DNA of 64,000 bases from assembly GCA_009599575.1 (NCBI GenBank), contig VWND01000076.1, positions 248,001 to 312,000 on the forward strand. Direction: 5' to 3'. Both the position numbers and the translations under genes were made by a program. Under the pieces are notes generated by a model. That model had not been told where the DNA came from and did no database searches. It worked only from the letters and a program-made list of their open reading frames with translations. Positions 20,155 through 32,307 of this stretch are shown piece by piece. This stretch comes from Blumeriella jaapii (taxonomy: Eukaryota; Ascomycota; Leotiomycetes; Helotiales; Drepanopezizaceae). The first letter of the stretch is position 1. Each line of letters starts with the position of its first letter.

Positions 20155-22809
20155 TCAAAAAGCATCTTCAAATGGGCAGTCGATGCTGTCGTGGCCTTCG
20201 CGTTCGCATACGCCGCACCATTTATCCATGTTGACCACCCCACTCTCTTTGCCAGCCACGGGCCCGGATTCCATTGGGTTAGGAAGGGTTCGCGTAGGTG
20301 GTGATGGCTGGTGTTGTTGCGGATGCGAGTTGAGAGAAGGCTTGCCTTTCAACGGGAAGAGGGGTGCAGGCTTGTATTCGTCGTGGGATGGTTTGGAGGA
20401 AAGACTAGCTCTGACGACGTCCTTTCCGCTTCGGAGGTGGGGAGTGTTTCCTGCACCATTGTTGTTGGGACTGAACACATTCGTGCAAGTCAAGATATCG
20501 TGACCGGCAGTTTCACAAAGCTCGCAGAAACTCTCATTGGCAGAGGAATAGGCGTCGCTCTCAGGCATGGTTCCGAGGGAATTGCCTAACCTGTAGCTCT
20601 CCGGCGCCGACGCTCGCATATCCCGGTCTCGCCAGTTGACAATCGTTCCCTTAGAGTCCCGGGCAGAGGTACGGTCCTGAGTGATTGTGCCTGTGCTCGT
20701 AGCGCTGGCTCGCTGGCTGTTTTGATTGCCCGCGCTTGCCCTGCGGAGACGTTCTATCTCGCGCTCGAGCTCATCTTGTCTGTTGGTTTTGGATTCGACG
20801 GTAGCTCGCAGCTCCGCTACCTCTCTCTCAAGCTTTTCCCGGGTTGTTCGATCCTCGAGGGGATCTAGGCCCCCATTACTTAGCTGGCTCTGTGGGAATT
20901 GGTGCTGGCTCGGAATCGTTGGCGTCTTCTCGAGGTCTCCATTTGAAGTGCCCATGTCTGGGATGGCATCCCGGCTCAGTGAGTGTATGATGGCTTTTAG
21001 ACCTCGAATTTCGTCATCACGCTGTTCGATGATTTTGTGTGCGTCTCCGGAATCTCCATTAGCCCCGCCATTCATCGTAGCGACTGCTTTGTCCCGTTCA
21101 CGGCGTAGTTCTGACCTGGTTCTCTCCACCTCGCCCCGGAGGAATTCAACCTCCCCTCGAGCTTCGGCTTCACCACGTCTGGCATCCTCTAGACCTTCCT
21201 CTAGCTCCTGCACAAGCTCTTCTAATTGCTTCAGTTGACGTGCAACGCTGTCGACATCTTCGCCTCGCTCTGCCAGTTCTCTGACTTCCTGCAGCAAGTC
21301 TTCCACCCGTTTTTCGTATACTCGTTCAGTCTCCGTGCTTGCGAGTTCAAGCGTGTCGATCGTACTCCTGAAATCAGCTCGGTGGGCATCAAACTCCGCA
21401 GTTAACATAGCAATCTTCTCGTTCTTCTCCCGTAATAATGCTCGTAGTTGTGACGCATCTTTGTCCTCCATGCTTCCTCGGTTTTGTCTGCTACCCACTT
21501 CTGGCGAGTTCATTAAGGCCTGAACCTCAACAAGACTGCTCTCCATTTCGGCCAAACTCGATGCCTGGTCCTTGAGTTGCTTATCACGCTCTTCTAATTG
21601 TCCTCGTAACCTATCTAGCTCATCATCATTGTTCGCCCTTGAGGCAGTTCGTGACGCAGGCCGAGAGGCAGCGCGAGACACAGGGCGTATCTTGGAATTG
21701 AACGATGACACCGAACCGATGCTTCCGCTCGCGGCAGTCTGAGAGGGCTCGATGGGTATAGTTTCCTCATCACCATACTTCAAAGGAGCCTGACCTAGAG
21801 CGGAAGCACTGCGAGGACCAACACTTGCTTTCATACCACTCTTCGGAGTATATCCACTAGATCCCGGCTTCTTACTCGGGTCTCTGGAGTCTTGTGTACC
21901 TCTAACGCTCTGCCCAAATCTTCCTGGCGCGGGACTTCCATATCGTGAGGGTGTCTTTGGCGTACCAATAGAGGGTCTCGGTGCGGATACTATGGGTGTT
22001 TTTCGTAGTGGGGATTCGGGCCGAGGTAGGGAAGGACGCGGCTTCTTGGATTGAGGACTTGGAGCTCTTCCGGGTCCGACAGACTGGCTGAACTTGGGCA
22101 AGGATGGTGTTGGCGGTGTCAGCGCGCTCGATCCTTGACCGGCGATCTTGTAGCCTGCGCCTAACGACGGCGTCGTCGGGGTGAGGGGAATGGATCCATC
22201 TTGTGACGAAGGGGAGCCGCGCCTGATCGCTCTGTTCATGGGAAGAAAGATGCCGGCTCCCGGGACCACGGTATTGAAGTAGGATGTCCTGAGACGTTGT
22301 CAGTCTCCTGGTACGCGCAAGCTCAGCGTTTGCATGTCTTACCCGTCAACATCGCCACTATTCTTCCCCCGCGCCGCGAACTCCTCGCTCAGTTCCACCC
22401 CTGCGAATGTGCCCTTCTTCCCATGTACCGTTCCGACGAATTTGACGGTTCCGTACATGCTTCCCGGCACATCGACCAGGTCTCCCACTTCAAGCTCCTC
22501 GGCCCCCGCGCGAGATGGTGTGAATGGCGACATCTTTCCTGCGGGCAGGTCTGCGTGCAGGACCGTACTCAAGGCGTACCCGTCACTTGCATCGGGTATC
22601 TTTGCCAGAGAAGAAGATGTGAGAGCGCCCGCAGAGGCTTTCCTGAAGAGTGCGCCGGGAGGTGCCCCCTGCGACGGTGACCGCGAGGCGGGTCGTTGGT
22701 AGAGGCCGCCGAGGTTTGGGCTCGACGCGGTGTTGATGCCAGTGAGGATGGGAGGTCGAGGAGGACGTCCCAGGGAGGATTTCCGGGGGCCGTACGTTGG
22801 CGTGGACAT
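20155..22809 (-). CDS. CLIP-170/Bik1 family microtubule plus-end protein
   Basis: Two exons (22809-22343 and 22288-20155) across a 54-nt intron give 866 residues. The CAP-Gly domain (about 105-180) has LEVGDLVDVPGSMYGTVKFV, then GKKGTFAGVEL and the groove motif GKNSGDVDG, with the intron falling exactly after it; the classic motif is GKNDG. Then comes a Ser/Pro-rich basic linker (about 180-410), a long Glu/Arg-rich coiled coil (about 400-650) for dimerisation, and two C-terminal zinc knuckles, CELCETAGHDILTC and CGVCEREGHDSIDC. This is the full architecture of fungal CLIP-170 (S. pombe Tip1, A. nidulans ClipA, yeast Bik1), which tracks growing microtubule ends and links them to dynein and polarity factors. 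No frame break. Confidence 0.93.
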
Positions 22810-25800
22810 TGGATCAAGGCGTTTCTCTTTGTTTACTCGGATTTCGTGTCACTGCTGCCGAGCGGTTTGTTGACCCTGGCTCGCTCGCGGGCTCGCTCGC
22901 CGACTAGGCCGCTTCCCGTGGCCGCAAAGACCGTCTTTGCCAATGAATCTCGAGCGATGCCCGAGTTGGGTCTGACAACGACGCTTAGAATCGCTAGCAG
23001 AGGTGCAGCTAGAGGGGCCGTGTTGATAGATTACAGCTGACTATTGGACGCCGAGGGTAAATTGTCAATGATCGAAGTCCAAAGAACGTGGTGGCTGGCA
23101 CTGCAAAGGAATGGACGAGTCGGCGCGAGAGAGGCAGGCAGCGAGTCTTCAGGACTGATGGAACGAGCTTGGAGAATGGCCGGAGGTTGAAGAAGTGTAT
23201 TTGTCTGAGAGCCCAAAGACCGCCGCCACCACGATATTTTCCGATGTTTGCGCGCCGCGTGTCATTACTTCTTCTGGAATCCTTCGACAACCCTGCACTA
23301 ATCGAGCGGGAAACGGCCCGGAACTCTGTGGAGAGGACAGAGAGCACTTGTGTCGAGAAGCAGATATCGCACTGGGGGGGACGTGCAGTGACTGAGCTGA
23401 TCCTTTCATCGTATTGAGGATGTTGGGTCTAGTCATCGTTATGAGATTACAAGAGGGCATGGGACGTAAGTGCTGTCCGTATGCTTCTGGCGCAGAATTC
23501 CGCAAGTAAACAAACCAACGGTCGTAGGCCCTCCAGCCGCAAAAAAGCGTGTTTGAGTTTGCCTGAGTCGGGTTTTCTTTTGAGACCGTGGGTCTTGCAT
23601 TAGAGTTCGGGTATACTGTGGTAATATTGCTTTTCGTATCAGAACCATAGTGGCCGCAAGTCTTCCATCTTCGTTTCGATAGTTACTCGGGTCAGATCAA
23701 TCCAGCCTACCTGCGATGGATAATCAAATGGGAAAATCAATGGCCTACTGTGGGTCTTTACGTAATTGAATTGGACAAGAATTTTTGGAGCAAAGGTTGA
23801 TGTAATCTTTCAAAGTAATACGAACTTGCAAAGGTGATTTTTCAATTGCGTCGAGGAGGTTCCAGACGAATGGATTTAGCCGATGTTGAGCAAATGACGA
23901 CTTCGTACAACTGAAGGATAATTTCTTTGATCGATCGACTTAATTCTTCGCCCAATAGCCGGCTCTACTCGTCACTTCACCTGGTGTAGCTACAGGGCCA
24001 TCATCGTTTTCTCAGCATTTAATAGCCGGGCCACCCCTCAATCGGCTTCGTCGGTACCAGTAGCTGCACATGGGATTTCTAGGCAGCTTCTAAGCAAACA
24101 AAAGCCGCCTACATGCGCGTGAGTAAGAGAGCAAAGATTCGGAATCTTTGAGGGCCATGCCAGCCTCGTTATCGATGGTGGAATCAAGCGTGCCTTTTCC
24201 TCACTGTACGCCAGCAGAATGCTTCTAAGTTATGAGACAATGTACAGTACTCTGTGGGATAAAGAACTTCGTACAGAAATCTTGGTCAGACCTCACTTCA
24301 AGATGAAGTTTCCATCTTCTCCTAATTTCCGCAATCGCTGAACCACTGGATTGACCAGAGAACGCCAATCTAAATGAGCCCCACACGACTGCTGGTTCGC
24401 AAGACATTTTGGCTTGCTTTCCTCCGCCAATAGTACAGTGCACCACGATGTCACCTACAGTAAGCTGCAGATGGGTGTCTTGGAACCAAATGCCTGGAAA
24501 CTAGTCGGGGATCACCCAAGCATTCCATGCAGGTCTTGGACTCTCGGAGTGAGGGCGGTTCCGATTTTCGACCCGCCTGTCACTTCGCGGTTTAGGTTGA
24601 GCCGGATACGGGCTTCCCAATCCATGAAGATGGACTGCCACGACCACCTTGTCGAGAATGAACGCCGCTGAGTTGGGCCGTGAAGGTGCCAAGGCCCTCT
24701 CATGATAATCCGCTCCCAAATTCCCGGATTCGTGACAGGGTTTTGGTCTGACCTTCACACAAGCTTCCCCAGGGTAAAAAGGTGGAAGAAATCCGAGAAA
24801 TAGGGAATCAATCGGTTTAGCCGCCATGAGGCCATCAGGCAGACGTGCATTTCCCATCCGAAAAACAGAAAAGCACAGCTTGGACAGGGAGCAGGGAGAG
24901 AAACGAAGCAGAAAGCCTCCGGAGAAGAACGGACGACGGATAGTGGGAACAATGCATTTTGAATACGCGAGAGGCCTGGAAGGTTTTGACAGTGTGCCGA
25001 GAAGAGATCCCTTGTCCAAAGAACTCCTGCAGTGGCCATGCTGGGGATCGAGGATTGGTTTTTCAAGAGCCGTCGGAATTGTTCAAACTTGATGATTTAC
25101 TCGGAAGTGAGATACTGTATATGTACAAACACACTGCAAGCGAAGAGAGGTGTGCATAGAATGCACACTGATCCGACCACCCCCAGTAGCGCGAATTAAG
25201 CGAACTTGAAAATTTTCTGCTGATATGGGAGCTCGCCCGAACTTTTTCTCCTCTTCTCTTTTTCTTTTCTCTTCGTGCGGCTTGGTATTCTACACCCGTG
25301 TTGCTCAAACATCCGCAGATCTTGCCGTCTGTCCCATGGTGTAGTCAAACTATTCGAGCGTCAGAATACCAGCAGAGAAAACCAATTGCAATCGATTTCT
25401 CCGTCCGATGCGCCGAGTCGAGTTCGCGCCTACGATTTGTCTTAACGGGCTCATAGGTTGCCGGGTTCGGTGCTGGATTGGAGTATAAACGAACATACTA
25501 TGCGGAGAATGGGAAACGGGCGCCTGGCGGAATGCCCACGGAGGAGGAGGGTACGTCGATGTGCGCCAGATTGATGAGCACAACGCTTCCGGCAGCACAG
25601 CCTAGCACATATTCAGAACGCGGGATGTACCTATGCTGTGTAGAAAGAATTTTGGGATTCGTGAGATCCAGACTTGCATCCGGAAAGATGTGCAATTCTT
25701 GATATCGTGTTTCGCGAGAAAAACCAATGCAAACCCAATGCATCTGTCCACGCCATCGTTCATGCATCTGTCATTTCTGCAGTTCGCTCTGCCACCTCCG

Positions 25801-25814
25801 CCCTAGCCTGACGC
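22810..25814. other. Long intergenic region without a convincing gene
   Basis: Three kilobases between the CLIP-170 start and the 3' end of the thioredoxin-PITH gene. Several open frames exist (for example 24501-25019 minus, 172 codons) but none has a recognisable domain, good start context or consistent splice sites. A TGTACAGTAC motif lies near 24240. It may contain degraded mobile DNA. Confidence 0.5.
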
Positions 25815-27021
25815 TCAGTGGTCATGGTCGATCTTCTCCAGCTTTCCCTGGTCCCGTTTCTCACCAGTTTCGCCGATGATTCTAACTCTGTCGAGCCGGA
25901 CTTTCTCACCATCGCCATCGCCATCTACAACGAACAGAACCAGAGAGGTGACATTCTGGAACTTGACGAAGCGGAGGGGGATGGTCGCGGTACCCGTCTC
26001 ATCCCAGTCCTTGCTCTCGAGGGTGATGACTTGAGTGGCCGGGATATCCTCCGCCTCGTCGAAGCCTAGATTGTGAGCACGATTCGTGTATAGCTGGATG
26101 GTCTTCGGTCTCATTGGCACTTCGTCGTCCTCTTCGGAGGTGGGAGGAAGGGAGGTGATCTGTGGACACATCAGCATTTGCCATTCCAGCAACGAAATCT
26201 AGACCGTCTACCTGGAGTGTGTGGACCTTGAGCAGAGCTTGAAATGGCATGAACAGCATGAGCTGCTCATCTGTATCACTCTCGACCCAATCCTTCCCTG
26301 CCGACGCAGCCGCTTTTCCCTTCTGCAACCCAGTAGGCTTTGCCGAATCAACCAAAGTCCGTACTGTACCAAGATCGCTATCGGCATTCAGCAGCTCCAG
26401 GCCCTTGATATCCACCTGGTCGGTCACATCATTGTATCCTCTCGGCAAGTCTCCCAGACGCCAGGTACTACCACTTCCGCTCGCGCCTCCAAATCCCGAA
26501 GAGCTGCCTTGGGCTTCTGCAGCGAGTTTCTTGACTACGTCCTGGAGTTTTCGCGGATCGGCACCCCTGACCTTCTCTACCTCTTTGCCAGCCTTGAATA
26601 TCATGAACGTAGGCATCCTGTACAACACCATCAGCAACCTTTCGAAGTACAAGATCGCATTTCCTCCTCTGGAGAGCTACATACGCAGTAACATCGTACT
26701 TGGACGCAATCTCCTTTTGTGTATCCACATTGACTTTCGTAAAAGAGATATGATTCGGGCGCGAGAGTTGTGCAGAGAGTTGTTCGTAAAGAGGGGCAAT
26801 AGTCTTGCAAGGGCCACACCAATCTGCGTAGACTTCTTCAAGTCAGCATAAGTTCCAATACTTCTCGAAGCTGCCCTGCACAAACGGAGGAGCGCATGTG
26901 TAAGTTGGTGGGGTGACTTGGAGGGGAGGAAGGAGAGCTCACAGTCTGTGACAACTATGTGGGAAGAAGTAAGGAGATCCTGAAATTGCTTAGAAGAAGC
27001 AATCTGAATAGTCTTCGACAT
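25815..27021 (-). CDS. Thioredoxin-like protein with PITH domain (TXNL1 type)
   Basis: Four exons (27021-26943, 26832-26685, 26617-26212, 26159-25815) give 325 residues. The N-terminal thioredoxin domain starts MSKTIQIASSKQFQDLL and, once the 110-nt first intron is removed, shows [20 protein letters not shown] with redox cysteines C32 and C35. The cis-Pro motif AMPTFMIFKAG spans the second junction. A Gly/Ser-rich linker leads to a PITH domain (about 140-310), the module that docks TXNL1 onto the 26S proteasome. The last residues are acidic/His-rich. The likely role is a proteasome-associated disulfide reductase in cytosol and nucleus (from the family). A GTAGAC donor is used for the third intron. 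Confidence 0.92.
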
Positions 27022-27666
27022 GGTGGGTGGTTTCGTCGAGCTGTGTTGTTGACCTTGCAGTACACGACGTCGAGAGGAATGTAGGTCCTGTGGATTGACA
27101 AGGCAAGGCGAAAAGACGCGCGCACGCGCAGACGCGCAACAGACGCGCTCGGCCTCTGCTTGTAACTTCACTCACCAACAACAACTTCACCTCCACCACT
27201 TTTTCCAGGACAAACACGTCTGGACATTCACGCACCAAGAATATCAACCTAGGCAAGGGGCAAGGCAGTCTACCTGATGCTCTGGTGGCTGTAAAACTAC
27301 GGCACTTTTCTTTGCGAGATCAAGAAACCAGTGGCTCTTGATTATCACTGCGAACAAGAAACCACGCAAGTTTATGAAATTGTCTGCATTTTTACTTCCG
27401 CTATCCGTCTTTATTCTGTTTCGCTAGTTACTTGCTCTTGTTCTCCTTTCAGGCTCAAAAATTATTGCAAACAGTTCATCGTGGTGAAGTGTCCCATTGA
27501 TCCGCATACATAAGAAAATGCAGTACAAAGCTCTCCCTGCGCCCTCGAAAGATATATGCTCTCATCCAATATGCAATTGCCGCATCAATGACGCGAATAT
27601 CCTTATTAGAAGCCGGAGTTGGAACGCCCATGTTCGTGCCGTCCAAGCCTGACGAGGCCAGGATGT
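27022..27666. other. Intergenic, divergent/3' sequence only
   Basis: Contains the promoter of the thioredoxin-PITH gene and the 3' flank of the small secreted-protein gene. CA-rich near 27170-27200. No gene seen. Confidence 0.5.
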
Positions 27667-28034
27667 TTACAAAAGCTAGTATAATGTGAGCAAGATAACA
27701 AAATCCAAGCGGAGCAACTTACCAGAGCCAGACCGGCACCGGCAGCGAGCATGCCGAGGGCAGGAACGCCATAGACGGCAGCAGCGCCGGTTGCGTAGTT
27801 CATCGGGGAGCCCGTAGGGGTATGAGCGGCGATCACGCCGGTTGAGGCGACGGGCATGGTTGAAGCACCGGTCGGAGAGGCATAACCAAGCTGCTTGGCT
27901 TTACGCTCTTGGCATGGGCAGCCAGGCCTACTCGTTGTCAGAAGGGAGATCTTGCTAGCTGGGGACGGAGGAGAGTACTCAGCAGTGGCGACAGAGGCCA
28001 GAACAGCGAAGAGAGCGACAACGGAGAACTTCAT
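27667..28034 (-). CDS. Small secreted, possibly GPI-anchored surface protein
   Basis: Exons 28034-27723 and 27675-27667 give 106 residues if a 47-nt intron with a GTAAGT donor and TACTAG acceptor is removed. A clear signal peptide (MKFSVVALFAVLASVATA, cut near residue 18) is followed by a Ser/Pro/Thr-rich body with one CPC motif. The spliced C-terminus is Ala/Gly/Leu-rich (GVPALGMLAAGAGLALLL), a good GPI-attachment or membrane tail. Without splicing the frame continues to 27606 with an unlikely Cys/His-rich tail. No family is recognised; the layout is that of small fungal cell-wall proteins. Confidence 0.6.
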
Positions 28035-28787
28035 CTTGATGGCCTGTGGGGCTGTTCGGTTTGACTGGATGGAAAGAGAGACTGTTTCAAGTGGAAAAGA
28101 GCGGTTGAATTGAGATTGAAACACCAGTACGAGCGCGGGCTTGGAGAAGGGAAGTGCCTGGAGACCAAGTCTATACATATAATCGTCGGTCTCCTAAGAT
28201 ATTGATTCATTAACGAGCGCACCCCCTGCATCTCAATCTGAATCCTATTCCCTCTGAGAAATGTATTGGGGGCGAAGTGGAGTAATCTTCCATCCCCATA
28301 TAAGTACTCCTGTTGGCGTACTGGGAGTGGATCCTTCGGCTCCTAGTACTCTTGCCTAACACGGTTTGTATTGGTAACCTGATAGTCGATGAACGCATGT
28401 TGCTCTATGTTCTATTGCAAATATCTGCTGTTTCTGTAGTGATTCTTGCTAGGTTATTTCGCGAAAGAAGATTAAGGGCAATAGTCTCAAAGTCGTCAGT
28501 CCAGGAGCTCGCTGTGCAACAACGACCTCAAATCCACGCAATCAATAGTACGGCTCCGCACAAAACCCAACCTCACAGACTGTACTTGGGATATTGAAGA
28601 AGGATGCATCTTATCGCACGGCGCTCCAGCAATGCGGTACGGGTCGACGATCCGTCAGTGTGACCACGCTATCCACACGACAGTTTCAACAAGCCTTGAG
28701 CGTTTCTCTCGTTAGATCCAGCTAACGTATCATACGCGCATAAGCATTAGCATTCCAAATCAACGCCTCGTGTATGAACATATGAGT
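28035..28787. other. Intergenic, nothing recognised
   Basis: Promoter of the small secreted-protein gene and 3' flank of the DUF1479 gene. No repeats or frames of note. Confidence 0.5.
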
Positions 28788-30528
28788 TTACCCAAATCCA
28801 AGCAAATCATTTGCCCGCTGAAGCATTTTCTTAGCACCAGGCAACCTCTCCAGGTCCAACTGCCCGATCTTAGCGAGGCCCATAGAACTCAGACCACGCT
28901 CATCCACTCTTCCCTCGATGTACTGAGTAGTAGCGCGACCGGCATGCTCCGATTCTCCGACACCCCCCGGAAAATCTGGAGGAGGAATGCCAGCCAAAAA
29001 GGCATCTCGTTGCCTTGCCGCGTACTTGGCGTTCAGTTCAGTCATTGGACCTGGACAACAGAAAATCATTAGTCAATCTTCTTCTTTCGTAATCCTTGAG
29101 AGTGCGTGGAGTGTCGTGGGGCAATGCTCGAAGTAAGTCTTGGGTCGTGGTAAGAATGAGAGCCGACTCACAAACGGGGATATACATGACACTTGAATCA
29201 CTCTTTCCGGCATGGGTTTTATCGACAGCATGGATAGCTGTGGCAGTAGGTGAGCAAGAGTCTCGTGAGATCTAGGAACGGGTAGAATTACTGTCGCAAT
29301 GCCACACTACAAAATCTCCGGGTTTGATCTTGGGTATATGGACCATGCTATGCTCTAGTTGAAGGTGAGGATGCAAAGCAGGGGTAAACTCCTGGCTAGA
29401 GCCCGGACTGGCGCCATGAAGAACAGAGTCCATCTCGCTGGCCGACTTCAGCTTCCAATTCTCAGCGCTCAAGTACTCTGACGATTCCTCGGCAGTGGAG
29501 CCAGCTTCAGATCGCACGGGAGCAAAGAACGGTCGCAGCAGAAAGTAAGAAGTTGCGAGCTTCAACAGCGGATTGACAAGCAACGTCCCTTCCAACGGTG
29601 ACGTATGGGACATTGCGAGCCATCCTTGGAACATCCGGTACATGGAGCAGCCGCCAGGTCCTTGGTAGAGATCTGTCACGGCAGGAATGCGTGCGCTGGA
29701 TTCCCAAGGATCGTAATCCTCCCAGCGGCCTTGGAAAACCTTATGGTAGGCGCCTCCGAGCCCATAACCATTTGGTTCCCAACGTTCGACACTACCTCCA
29801 TCGACATGCGGCCCCAGAGCAAACTGGTTGTCACCGGGTTGACGGATGCGAATGCGGTCGGCATACGTAAGGGGCAACGACGTTGAAATCAAAGCTGCCT
29901 CATCCTCGGAGTGCCACATGCTCATAAGCGAGGTCTGGGCTGAGATCACACTGGGATGGGATCTGGCTTTGACTTGTGCTTCGGACCAGTAGAGTTCGAA
30001 GATTTGCGGGTTGCCCGGTGGGAAAGCTAAGCCCGGTGTCAGCTCTTATCGCTCTCGCTGAAGCATAAACCAGATACCGTTGGTCGAAGGATTTTGCTTG
30101 ACATATTCCTCTACCTCCGTCTTGTACCCCCTCGCTTCGTCTTCGGGAACCACGGCTCGGATCACCGCCGCTCCCCGTTTCTGGATTTCCTTGACCACGC
30201 TCTCCGGGATGTTCTCCAAGTCTTTGAACTCGATCTGCGGGATGATACCGGGCCCCTTCTGCTTCACAATCTCAGTCTCGACGGCCAGCTGCTCCAAGAG
30301 CCTTTTCCAGCTTTCGACAAGCCGCGGTTCGTTTCCTCGTATCAGACTGCGCTTGATCTCCGTGAAGCGTTCTGGGAGAGGTGGTGGGACGACACCGGAG
30401 AGTGAGGGAAAGACCGAAGAGATATCGCCGGCTATTTTTCCAGCTGCCTGAGAAACCATACGGCGAACCAAGCCTGGTGATTTCACGAGTAGCCTCCTTC
30501 TCGAGCTCAAGATTGCTTTTGGGAACAT
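28788..30528 (-). CDS. DUF1479 family protein, probable Fe(II)/2-oxoglutarate oxygenase fold
   Basis: Four exons (30528-30078, 30026-29292, 29237-29172, 29050-28788) give 504 residues. Introns are 51, 54 and 121 nt; the first has a GTATCT donor and GCTGAC branch site. The start MFPKAILSSRRRLLVKSPGL looks like a mitochondrial presequence. The family (bacterial YbiU and many fungal proteins) is uncharacterised. An H-x-D pair at 224/226 (FALGPHVDGGSVERW) and a later His at 398 (DTIHAVDKTHAGK) are spaced like the metal triad of 2-oxoglutarate dioxygenases, so an oxygenase role is a reasonable inference, unproven. No frame break. Confidence 0.85.
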
Positions 30529-31142
30529 GATGAGATAGGGAGATTGATTGCATGGGAAACAGGTCTGCGTTTGTGTGCTACAACGAAGATGCAAACAATC
30601 CCGCGAAAACGCACCTCGATCGGATGATCTGGTAGGAATCTCGGTATTTATATGTCAGCCTTCACCGAGGGGTAAATCGACTCGTCGTTCCGCCCGCGCT
30701 CATACTGCACAAGGAAATTCCGAACACCAGGGACTTTTGAAGCCCGAGAGTCTGCCAGACTTGACAACGTCTTTCCCGAGATCAAGTTCGGCATGTCGGG
30801 GAAAACATGGCACAGCCGTGAAACCCACGAATCTGGATTTTGTCAATCGATCACTCGTACATGATTACCTATGTTTACTACATTGACATATAAGCGAGAG
30901 CGGAGTGGAAAGGTTTCCCCCGCATCTCTGTCGGATAAAATCTCCTTCCGGCTTCGGATCCGACAACCACCAGCCTCGAAAGCGAACGTCGATATGGAGT
31001 CACAGATATATATATATACATTAAATATTTATGTACAGTACCACACGATGTAGTAAGAAGTCCTACGACGTTTTGACCCGGCTCTCCTGCCCTGCAAAAG
31101 GTCCGACAAGCAAAGCCGAATGTCCTAGATGGTAGCCGCGTT
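30529..31142. other. Intergenic, DUF1479 promoter
   Basis: Carries a short (TA)n run at about 31007-31020 and one GTACAGTACC motif near 31033. No gene recognised. Confidence 0.5.
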
Positions 31143-31382
31143 TTAACCCACTCCCCAATCTCGCATGTGCGCTTCTTCACCATTGTCTGTTTCGAGATCG
31201 TGAAGATGCCAGACTTTCCGATTCGTCTCTTCCGGTACGAGGTAAGAGCCACCGGGAAAGGCACCAGTCTCGTCGGGCGTGTGTGAGCTGTAGGTGATGG
31301 GTAGTTCACTATCGTCATCTTGAAAGCCTCCCGGGATGTCACGGCGTTGATACAGCCTGCTGACATTATATTCAACTGTCAT
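31143..31382 (-). CDS. Small orphan protein, 79 residues
   Basis: A single ATG-initiated frame, MTVEYNVSRLYQRRDIPGGF and on to AHMRDWGVG. It is hydrophilic and acidic towards the C-terminus, with no signal peptide or membrane segment. Composition is protein-like (PGG twice, acidic runs, no repeats), but no family is recognised. It might be the last exon of a longer gene; I found no upstream exon. The function is unknown. Confidence 0.4.
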   Translation of the reverse strand: MTVEYNVSRLYQRRDIPGGFQDDDSELPITYSSHTPDETGAFPGGSYLVPEETNRKVWHLHDLETDNGEEAHMRDWGVG

Positions 31383-32307
31383 AGGTCGTCGACGCAACAG
31401 GAGAAGCCTTGCAATCGTTGAAACGCCCTGCAGGCTTCCGAGGAAAGCCCCAGCAGGCCGGTGCTTGCAGACGACTTTGGCTTCCGCTCTTAATTACTGC
31501 GCCGAGTGCCAGTGACAGCTCTGGATTTCAAGAGCCATGTTAATTAAGGTTTACCTGCTGCCTACCATAGGTACGTAGGTAGGTATGCAGGATACAACTG
31601 AGATGTCGTCTTCGACATGTCATAATGTCAATACCCGAGAACCATGACTCCTCAGTTACACACACACAATAGCAAAGGGGAAGTACCCACCTACATACAG
31701 TACACTATCTCTTCACCGCTATGCCAGAGGCGAGGCGCGGAAATTCCTCCCATGAGAGAGTTCTAGGATCTGTTCGTTGCAGTCTGCGTCGAGGTTATTT
31801 TAATGGATCCGGATCACTCTTCCAAGCAGTTCCACTTCGTACTTGGGCGATATGATGTTAGGTACTGTACTGTACTGTAGTGACATCTGTGCGTTCGTTA
31901 CTGGATACTTGATAATGCTGCTTTCTACTGTACTATGGGATGATGCCCTTGTACAGTACAGTACTGTACATCATCCCCCCTTGTGATGGAGCTTCGCACG
32001 GCCGTAAAATGAACAAACATTCTTTCGCAAAAGTACTGTGCAACATGTACAGTACTGCACCATAGTGGTTTCTATCATGAAGCCAAGATGCATGTCGACA
32101 GTACAGTGACCCCCACCTTCCAACAAAGCTGCATTATCGAGTATCTTCCCCGACAAGATTGGCCCGAAATTTTCCGTGGTCAAGGAGACCTGCTTCTTGA
32201 ACCCCGAGTTTTAACACAACACATGACGGTTTGGCAGTCTACTCAGATCTACAGTATAAGTATGGCTGTCGTTGATATTGGTAATGCTATCCAGATCTCT
32301 TACCACG
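31383..32307. other. Intergenic with several GTAC palindromes
   Basis: Contains a GTACGTAGGTAGGTATG run near 31571, GTACTGTACTGTACTGTAG at 31863-31881, the composite hairpin at 31937-31977 and another TGTACAGTACTG near 32046. No gene seen. Confidence 0.6.
31937..31977. repeat. Nested inverted repeat (hairpin) element
   Basis: Outer 9-base arms GGGATGATG (31937-31945) and CATCATCCC (31969-31977) enclose an inner 10-base inverted repeat, TGTACAGTAC/GTACTGTACA, around a single A. Both arms are perfect, overlapping only at the CA of 31969-31970. Confidence 0.85.

Noticed and set aside
23009..23347. 112-codon minus-strand frame upstream of CLIP-170
   Set aside because: Starts with a non-ATG codon and shows no protein-like pattern; more likely promoter sequence.
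24501..25019. 172-codon minus-strand frame
   Set aside because: No motif, no supporting splice sites or neighbours; composition resembles random sequence.
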